From assembly GCA_012845835.1 (NCBI GenBank), contig JABAKD010000011.1, forward strand, positions 8,742,381 to 8,806,380: 64,000 nt of DNA, in the 5' to 3' direction. Both the position numbers and the translations under genes were made by a program. This DNA is from Undaria pinnatifida (lineage: Eukaryota; Sar; Phaeophyceae; Laminariales; Alariaceae). This document shows positions 49,601 to 59,800 of this stretch, in pieces. A model generated the notes under the pieces. That model did not search any database, had not been told where the DNA came from, and worked only from the letters and a program-made list of their open reading frames with translations. Positions within the stretch are counted from its first letter, which is position 1; each line of letters begins with the position of its first letter.

Positions 49601-52600
49601 ACGTTACCGTGGTAGCGGCGCCAAACATCTAAAAGGGCGAGGGGGGGTGAGGTGATCATTAATCCTGTTCGAAGTGCAGGCGCGTGTTTCGATAGAGGCT
49701 GCGCATTTTTTGGTTGAAAACATTTTCTGAATTGTGACGGGCGCTCCTTACCCCCGAATCGTCGGAATCTGACATTTCTTGATGTGTAATATAAGCCTTT
49801 AAGATACGTGGGTCGGCCGTCTGGTTGATTTTCGAGTTCACCCGAAATAATATGTTGGGCAACGAATAGAAGTCATCAAGCCACATCCCTCAGGAAAACA
49901 AAATGGAGCATCTACATACCGTAGCATGTCCCTGCAAGGCACATTGTTGGGGGAAAAACTACTTGAAATTAGTGCGGAATAGCTCTTTCGTAAAATGAAC
50001 ATAGAGGGAGGCGGGTTAGGGCAACGAAGGTTCTAGGCTATCACCTCAAACGTTGTATGGCGGCCGATCCTTCCAATTTCGCTAAAACGTTTTACTCTAT
50101 TTCTTCTGTGGTATCCTAGACTCGCACACTCCGTGTGGTTGACGTGTTCCAACGAGAAGAAGGAAGTGTGTTGGTCAAAATTGCTTCAGAAGGTAAAGAG
50201 AGCGTTGTTGTATACGTAGTTTGGTTCTGTTCTCGACAACCACGGCGGAGCACGCCCCTGCGACACATGGACAAAGCTTCCGGGAGCATTGTGGGAGTCG
50301 GAGTATTGGCACACGTTGCGGCAGAGGAGTGAGCACCATCTTTTTTTTGTTTCTGAGCGTCCTCAGTTGAGGATCTCGATACCATTCTTGAGTCCCAACA
50401 CTGATTTTGGAGAAGGACAACAAAACACGATGAAAATATCTCATTTCGTAGGTATAAAAGAAACAAAATAGCAAAATGCAAACAAAAACATCCCCGCAAC
50501 GCTGGGGTGAAACAGCCCTGAAATCGAGGAAATAGTCCAAAAAAGCGCTTCCTGCCTCTAACGTAGCTGGCCCTCTAGTAACAAACGGCACTCACTATTT
50601 TCACTATTATGCATAGCCTGATTCAGGTGGTTTTCGAATTGTGTGGTCAATACTTTTGCATCACCCCTCGCTCGAAGACGGGGGGTGGGGGTGGCGTACT
50701 TATTTGTTGCTGCCATCCTGAGAAAATCTAGCATTGCATTGACTACGCGCCCCTTTTTAGATGGAGCGCCGTTTCCTACTCTATTACTTCCAACATTTCG
50801 GTAACCATTTCGCTTTGCCCATATATTGCACAAATACATCTGCTTATCTTATGTCCTTTCTTGTTGTGCGCTTTGTGGCCACCGTCCATCTCCTGGCACG
50901 GAGGGAAAAACGCGTGCGGAACAGGGTCTTACCAAACGGCACTCACCCCCTTCCCCATGCGTGAACCGATTGAGGTGGGGAAACCGCCATCGAATGAGCC
51001 GCACCAGCCGCCACGAAAGCTACCGGTTCCGGGCCCAGGCCTTCAACTCGACAAGGCTCCCATCGATTCGCGTAGTCTCCATGACCGAGACGTCCGTCCT
51101 GTCCCCGGCCCCAACTGTACACCTTTCAATCAGAAACACATATTAATAGCATCGACGCCGACGCGGCGGCATATATCAATGCTCCCCGCTTTGTTCCCTT
51201 GGTGCTCTTCATTTGTTCTAAAGACTCGTTTTTTTATTAGTTTTTTTTGTATTTTATCGTGATGATATGCAACCCTCATAGTCTCTTTCATCGGGCCGAG
51301 CGCATGGAATAACGCGTCAACAAAAACGATGTACAATAGGCAGTCAGTTTCACTCACTCAATGTAGATAAATCTCTCGGATCAGACAGTTCAATCTTTTA
51401 GAGCACGCCCGCCTTTTTGGAAAATGGCCTTTGTTTTGGATTTATGTTCACTGATTGTTTTTAGTTTTGAAAGGGTCAGTAGAGCCACTCTTTTTTCTAC
51501 CAACCCCCCCCCGCCCCTCCCCCCCCCCCAATATACAGGGAGGAACGGGATGCGTTAGACGAAGATATGAGGAAATTAGACGCATGTGACATGGCAGATT
51601 TTGTAGTGGAGATTAGCGAGAAAACGATCGCTATCCTAGGAGATGGATGGTGACCGCAGACGGCGAAGCAGGACGGGGATAGGATACTCAAACAGTTTCT
51701 ATGTAATATATGGAAGAAGCGCACTGAGCGCCTAAATGTTGGAGGTGCCTCTATTAGGAGTAGGAACGGTGCTCCGTCTCGAAAGGGATGTATGGTCAAT
51801 GGTCAAAAGACAAAGGCAAGCAACCAATGAGTACGCCCCCCCCCCCCCCCCCCCCCTGCCCGCCCCCTTGACTTCGGTAGCCCACCTTGCCGCCCAATGT
51901 GACGCAGAGGGCATGTGCAGCGCCCACCACCACGCTTCTAACCGGCGTCCCTCGAAGCGAGGGAATAACGCACGGTGTCTTTCGTACGTCCACGTCCTGA
52001 CCCAGGCCAAGCTGGCCGCTTCTTCCCGTGCCCCACGAGAGCAAGCGCCCCTGTATCCGACAAAACGTTGGCTATGGAGCTCAAGCAAGATCGTAAATGG
52101 CGAATACGAAGATCAGAGAAAGTCGCCCAGAGTACACGGGGAGGTCAGGCAAAAATACGAAATTAAAAATACGGGGAACACGTGTTCCGGAGGTATCCGT
52201 CCCGTGTTGCACTGGAGAGGAAAAATAATCCGTGACATGTATCACGATGGCGGAGGCTGTGTTCTGACATTGTACACGTTCAGAAATTTATCTTGGGGGC
52301 CGTAGGAAATCAATAGACGTCGAGGGCGGTGGCTTGGCTGTGTTCTGACATTGTACACGTTCAGAAATTTATCTTGGGGGCCGTAGGAAATCAATAGGCG
52401 TCGAGGGCGGTGGCTTGGCACTTTTGGGTACTGGGTGAGCGCGACCAAGATTCTCCAACGCGAGGACAACCCCTTCCTCTTGGGCATCGAAGTAAATAAT
52501 TGATTATTAACCGTTTGGGGCTACCGGCGTTTTGCTAGGTACGGTGGGTGCGACCTCTATTTCCTAAGGTGGGAAAAGCAATCGTGTCCTAGACAAAAAA

Positions 52601-55600
52601 CGCCTCGAGCTGATCTGTCACCATGTCCGGAAGCATAGGCATACCCTTGCTGGATGCGCTACTGGAGGGCGTACATGCTTTTCACATCCTGGTGGGTCCC
52701 CCCCCCCACAAAAAAACGTTCTTACCTCAAAACGCCTGTGCAGCGTACGCTCCTCCTCGAGGACGTGCTCCCATAGCTTTGACAGCGGCTTGCTCGACGG
52801 ACACTGCTCCAGTAGCGTTTTCACGGACTGCTCTCGTTATTGAGGCACAAGTTTTGGGGTACAGAACGCACTTTTCTAGTTAGGCTTGGATGCGACATTT
52901 CAGGCGGAGGATAATGCCTCCGCCACACATACTTTGTACATCATTTTCGCATGTCTTCCCGTTTCACGGACTGCGCGTACTGTTTAGGGCACAAGGTTTG
53001 CGCACGGAACATGTTTTCGTTAGGTGTACAATCAGCGTCCCAAGCGGAGGATAGCGACTTCACTGCACATATCCGGACGTTCTTTTACACTTCTAGCATT
53101 TTCACGTACTGCCTCATCGTCACGGCACAGGGTTTTCACACAAAGACACGCCTCCACATTTTGTGCGAACTGGGCATGCTTTCTTTTTATCACTATTAGA
53201 AAAACGTTCATTCCTGGCGGAGAGTAAAGACGCCACCACATATACGTTTGTTTTCCATTTTTCGATTTTTTTTTCTGAGCATTCACAAAGCTACCGATAC
53301 ACGATATACTTTAGGGAGTTTTCTCGCGTGCAGATACGTTTTTCAACCCTTTATATGTTTTCATGATTTTTTCGCCGCCAAGTTCCTTGTCGATCGTGTG
53401 GAATGTGGTTTAGCAGCTCCAAAGGCGGGTCTTTAGAACTCATCCGAGGTTTTCGGGGGCAAAACGACTTGGAATTAGTGTTCGGTCATCTTCTCTGTGG
53501 CAAACATACCCACCGCCTTCATCCATAGAAATCCCTCCACCGCCCGTGCGGCATCGTCTCCGTTAGCCTCCCTCGTCACGGAGAAGGTGCCCCCCGCCGC
53601 CGCCTGGGCTACCCGGTAGTCCTTTCCCACCTTCAGCTGGCCGGAAGGGTGGACCTGAATTGCGTGCGTATCCATAGACAGGGTGTTTCCCCGCGACAGC
53701 ACCAGGTTGGTATATGGTCTTAACCGGAGGACTTCCACTCCCCGGTTGAACGTTCAGGGGGTTGGGTCCCTTCGAAGCCATATTATGACAGCATTAGTAG
53801 TGTTCGTTCACCATCCGACGAACGCGCAACGTGAGGTTCGTCGTCGATCGCTCACAAGTAGTCCCAGAAAGTAGATATCGGTGGTGTACACAAAAGGCGC
53901 GCCAGCCAAAGGCTACGGTGCTAGGGGAGATGTTACGACGGTGTTATGATGATGTTATGATGATGTTATGATGATGTTATGATGATGTTATGATGATGCT
54001 ATGATGATGTTATGGTGATGTTATGATGATGTTATAATCATGTTATGATGATGCTTTGATGATGTTATGATGCTGTTATTGTGATGTTATGATGTTATGA
54101 TGATGTTATGATGATGTTATGATGATGTTATGATGATGTTATGATGATGTTATGATGATGTTATGATTATGTTATGGTGATGCTATGATGATGTTATGAT
54201 GATGTTATGATGATGTTATGATGATGTTATGATGATGTTATGATAATGTTATGATGATGTTATGATTATGTTATGGTGATGCTATGATGATGTTATGATG
54301 ATGTTATGATATCCCCTCTTTCTCACCGCCGGGTTTGTATCACTCGTCCGAGTGACTCTGTACATCTGTATACCTCAATGAAAAAAATAGCTTCAGATAG
54401 TATTAAGGTATACTTCTTTTTGGTCAAAATGTTTTCTGACCAACGGGGCTCTTTAACACCAAAAATCGTCAGAAAAATATCGCCCATTTTCTTTTTTTGC
54501 ATGTTTTGATTCTCATTTCATACCTAGGCCATGGGATCGTTCATCCGGTACGAAGCAGTTTTGTTTTGTTTTTCTCCAAAACAAAATCAGTTTTTGGGTT
54601 AAGAAGGGCATTTCTTAAGATGTCTCGAGCTCCCAAAGTGAGGAACCTCATAAAAGATCTGGTGCCCCTCTATCGTAGCACGTGTCTTCCGGCGAGGTTT
54701 TGGCGCAGCTTAGCCAGCCATTCCAGATGGCGGTCTTGTACCGCGAAAAAACAAAGGCGCGAAATATTAAGGCTGTCAAGGAACAGGGGGGTCACTCGCG
54801 CGAATGAGCCCGATCGACTTAAAAAAAAAAAACCCGAAAAAAGACCGTCCTTGCAGGAAGCCTTGGTCGCCAACGATGGTGTTTCGAACGTTTCGGACGG
54901 CGTGTTTCCCACAGCATTTCACTCGCCTGCTTTGGGAGTCTCTGGACCACCCGAGGCACTGGATGGTTTATGTATGCGCTGATCGTGCCGATCTGCCAGC
55001 ACAGCCCCTCCCCCACCGAGAACACCAGACCGTCGTCGAAGACGAATAATGTGTGGCGCTTGCCAGCAGCAATGTCAACACATCGTCGCTCCTGAGGTAA
55101 GTTATTGCGCGCGTGCGGGGGCAAGGGATGAGTTGCCAGGGAGGTCTAACTAAAGGGTTTACTTCTCGCTGGTCATCTTATACGGAGCGATGACTCGAGC
55201 ACGAGAGGTTGCTTGCGTTACGCCGAAATGGCACAACGCTGAATCTGAAATTCGAAGAGAGTGGACATCAACAGGGCGGGCCTCTTCTTTCAGGAGATAG
55301 TCATCCTCGGTCATGTACTTTTCGCCTTTCGACAATGTGTCGCGTGAGCTTCAGCGTCGAATATACCCAGAAAGAGGAAGAAACCAAAAATAAACGAAAC
55401 AAATAATCGTTTCACGCTCTTGTAGAATATCCACGCGATGATCCAGGCTATCCTAGTAGAGGCCGTCTCCATCGTCTTCCTTCTCCTGCTATCGCAGAAT
55501 ACTGCTTTGCTTATCACGCGTGGGGCCTGTTTAGCCCTCTCTCCGTTCGTGGACCTTTGTTAAACACGTCTTCCTTATTCCGCGAAAATACCGCTCACGA

Positions 55601-56808
55601 ATTTTAAGTGATTCGTCCTCTAGATGCGGGTGCACGGTTCTGAAGGGATTATAACCGTTCCGACTTGCGTTGCTTGTTTTGTTCGCGAAATTTATCGGCG
55701 TCAAGCCGTCTTCCATAAAATCTTGTCAAATCACCTTCTCTTACTGTGTGTCATCGATGTTTACGGCATAATCAGACCTGACCACAGTGCGCGAATATCC
55801 CTCACCCGCGCGGCGCATGCAATCGAGACCCAGCGGGGGGGATTGTTAGAGTGTTGATTTGTGTTTTTTTTTCGTCTGAAAAATCGGGCATGTTCGTTAG
55901 TATTGCGACTTTCTTTCTAAAGTAGTGTTGGAGACAAACAAAGCCGGGGAGGGGGGGGGGGGGGAGGGGGGGGTCACACAAAGCGATTATCGTGAAATCA
56001 TTGACCTTCGCACCTGCAAGCATAGTTTATCGGTAGCAGGCTCATACGTGCACAACTCAAAGCATACTTTTGTTTTATGCTCAACTCCAGACCGCGTTAC
56101 TATTACACTTCGAAGTAATTACGCAACTTACCACGGCTTACTACTTTCAGACAGCCCAAGTCCCCTTATTTTGTTTCATCAACAGCTCCAAGTGTCTGTC
56201 TTTTCTCACTCACAACTCAAAAAGGTCCTACCACCACACACCCCAACTCAAAACGCCTACCAGGTATTTTTGTTTCCCTACACAACTCTTACTGTATGTT
56301 GCTTTTTTACCTTGAAGTAGGGATGGAGAGATTTTGGTGTGACCTCGAAGCCGTCGCGTCCGGTTCCTATCCTGAACTCCCCACCCCAACCCCACCCCAA
56401 GGGTTCCAGTGTTCCCTCGGGAGGCACCGTTCTGCGATAGACTGCCTTCGGATGACGGATCTTCCGACCAAACCTATCCACTCTACATGCCAGGTCCCCG
56501 CAATCCGGGCCATCTGACTCTTCTTCTGTTTGTGCAGGCATACCAGTAGCGCTCGGGGTGGAGAGGACATCGCATCTAGGCGGTGTGTTGGTGGTGTTCT
56601 TGTGTTTACTCCCGCTACCGGATGGAGAGGGCTCCGACTTGACCGGTTGGCGTCGCTGTTGATGCTGTTGCTGCTGCTGCTGCTGCTGCTGCTGGCGCTT
56701 TTGCTGCTTCTGCTGCGGTTGCTGCTGCTGCTCCTGCTGCTGCGGCTGCTTCTGCTCCTGCTGCTGGTGCTGCTTCTGCTGTTGGTGCTGGTTCTGCTGC
56801 TTCTGCTT

Positions 56809-56839
<31 letters not shown>

Positions 56840-59800
56840 CTCTGCTGCTGCTGGTGCTGCGGCTTTTGTTGCTGCTGTTCCTGCTGCCGCTGTTGATCTC
56901 GTCGGTGGCTGTCGTACTGCTGTTGAGAAGGCCATCGTGTAGGGAAGAGGGCGTCGTGGGTAATGACGGCATCCACCGCACCCTCCGCGGTCAGCTTCCA
57001 GAATTGGACTTGGTCGACGGGTGGGCGCTCGCTTCGCAGATCCCACTGACGAAGCGCAGCGGCCGCCAATATTTTTGCGTTCCTGCCCGTATCATAGTGA
57101 CAAGAGTAAGGTAACAAAGGAGGGACTTAACTGTTTTGATCATTTTAGGAGACGGCATTGACGTTGGTAGCAAGTGCGGGTGGTGGCTTCATTCACTGAG
57201 AGCACTGTGGGCAGGTGCAGGCTGCAAACATTGATCGAAAAAAAGTGTCAACGACGAAGATCAAAGTGTCCCCCACCAGTTACCTGGTATGCTACACAAC
57301 TGCGATGAAAGTGAATGTAAAAACCGTATGGTATTAGTATTATACTAGTGGTACTCCCGAAATATACCAGTTGCCGGCCGGTATGTCGGACAAAAACGAG
57401 TTGGTGCTGTATCTTCTGTATTAAGTACTAAAAGAACAAAATAATAACAGGGCAGTACGACAATGCCGCCGTACGTACGGTAGTAAAGGGATCATCCTCT
57501 GTATGTAAGTGTTGCCAAACAAAAATGATAGCACGGCAGCAGTACGGCAGTGCAGCAGTAGTACGTACGGTAGTAAAGGTATCATCCTCTGCATGTAAGT
57601 TTTGCAAAACAAAAATGATAACACGGCAGCAGTACGAAGTTTGCCAGTTGCCGGCCGGAATGGCGGAAAAAAAAAAATTGGTGCTGTATCCTACTGCAGT
57701 ACGTACGGTAGTGAAGGACAGAGGAGTGCAGCAGTGGCGACGGTGGTACTCTTAAGCACGAGTGGGAGGCCAATATTTTATAAACAAAAATAGAGGTTAA
57801 TTCCCACAGGATGAAAAAAGACTCCAACGTACGGAACGGCCCCCCCACCCACCACGGACGACGCAGTGCCACCACGGACGACGCAGTGCACCCTCCACCC
57901 ACCCACCGACCAAACCTTTACCTCATACAGCAGTACAGCAGTGCAGCAGTACGTACAGCAGCGCAGCAGTACGTACGGCAGTGCAGCAGTACGTACAGCA
58001 GTGCACCTGCACCCAAGAAAAAAAAAACCGGTGCTGTATCATCCTCAGAGCTCTCTATGTAAGTACTAAGAAAACCAAAAAAATAACAGGCAACCCACCC
58101 ACCACGGACGACGCAGTCAGTGCATCCTCCACCCACCCACCGACCAAACCTTTACTACACACAGCAGAACAGCAGTGCAGCAGTACGTACAGCAGCACAC
58201 CTGGCACGCGGGGAGCAGTTAGTTGGTTGGTTCATGAGGAGCGATGGTACCCTTCTTACTGCTGTACTCCTTTTATACGGCAGACCTTGTATGAAACAGG
58301 AAACAAAAAGTGCAGCAGTACGTTCAGCAGTACACCTGGTACGCGAGGAGTAGTTAGTTGGTTGGTGCTTACACCTGACAGGCGAGCAGCAGCCGATTCG
58401 TTGGTTACAATGCTCTCGGGCTGGGCGGGATTTGCAATTGTTTACTATTCCCCGCCACGCCGGGGGCCAAGCGAGCCGTCCCCGGGAGGGCGATTTCCAC
58501 GCTCCCCCCTCGCAGAGGTGGGGCACAGACGCCCGTTCTTTCGCCGGCATGTCGTAGTGCTGCTGTGCGGATGGGACGTGGCGGCACCGCGAGGCCGCCT
58601 AAGGCCGAGTGGAGCTCGGGAGTCGCCGCTTTTGTGGGGGGGGTGTTTTATCCAAGATATTTCAAAGGTCCAAAAGAACGTCACGACCACCTTAGCGTAT
58701 TATATAATAAGGATTTATATCCAACCGGCTCATTATTTTCCGTACAGGGTGGTGCGAAATAGCTGCGCTCAGGTGGGCGTCGCTTATCACATTCACACGG
58801 GGGTAACACTGTAGGCCAACACGACATTGCTGGCATCGATACAGCAGTACGGCAGCATCGCTTCGTTGTACCCCAGCATGTACGTCGAGTCGTCGCCGAA
58901 AATTCTGTGTAACGTGAAGGAAGCATCAATTGAAAACGCTGCTATGGGAAAGTGTACAGCAGAGTACTGCTGTAGTACTCGTATCATGAGTACACTCCTC
59001 ACATCGACCAGAAAGCGAAAGACCCGATTATGAAAGAATGCTTGGCTTTGTGACTACAGTAGTACGTATCGCCGCCATAACAATTCCGAAAACACTCGGA
59101 CTAAGGCACATCCATGCAGCCAACAATGTACTCGTAGCCCAACACGATATGACTGCATCGGTACAGCAGTAGGAGGGCATCGCTTCATCGTATATACGCA
59201 TGTACGTAGAGATGCTGCGGAAATTCAAGTGGTATTATGCATGAAGGGGGAGCACGTCGGATATTTGCTGTGTAGATGTAGTCTAGTCCAATCATTTAGT
59301 ATTAATAGCGTAGTCTATGCTTATAGCAGCATGTATCCGGTACTCTGTAGACTATACTTGCACCATACCTACTCCGTACTCCCATCAGCGAAAACATCTA
59401 AACAAATTAAGATACACGGGACACGAGAGATTATTTTACGGCGCCGTGGTTAGGTGTTCTCGCCGCAACCAGCGCGGGTATTTGTGCCCCTGCAACACCA
59501 GCGGTATCGTATACGAGTACCTGTGCGACATATACCACAGGTACCGGTACTGGTATGTTACCCGTACGAGTAATAACTTGCTGTCGAAATAAGGTGTACA
59601 ACATACAGTATCTTGCCTTTTTCGGTTGGTCGTGTAGGATAACCTAATGAACTCGTACTATGCTTCGTACTGTACCTGGTATTATGTTCATACTGCTCAT
59701 ACAGCGGATATATGACGTCACCAATATGTACCAGGTATGTCGGATTAATACGACGATCGTAGCGATTTTGTGTGTCTAAGCAGCAGCACCTATACAACGA

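Noticed and set aside
56530-57114. Leu-rich plus-strand ORF and Ser- or Ala-rich minus ORFs at the glutamine tract
   Set aside because: All are other frames of CAG/CAA repeats. Only the glutamine frame leads in phase into an RCC1 exon.
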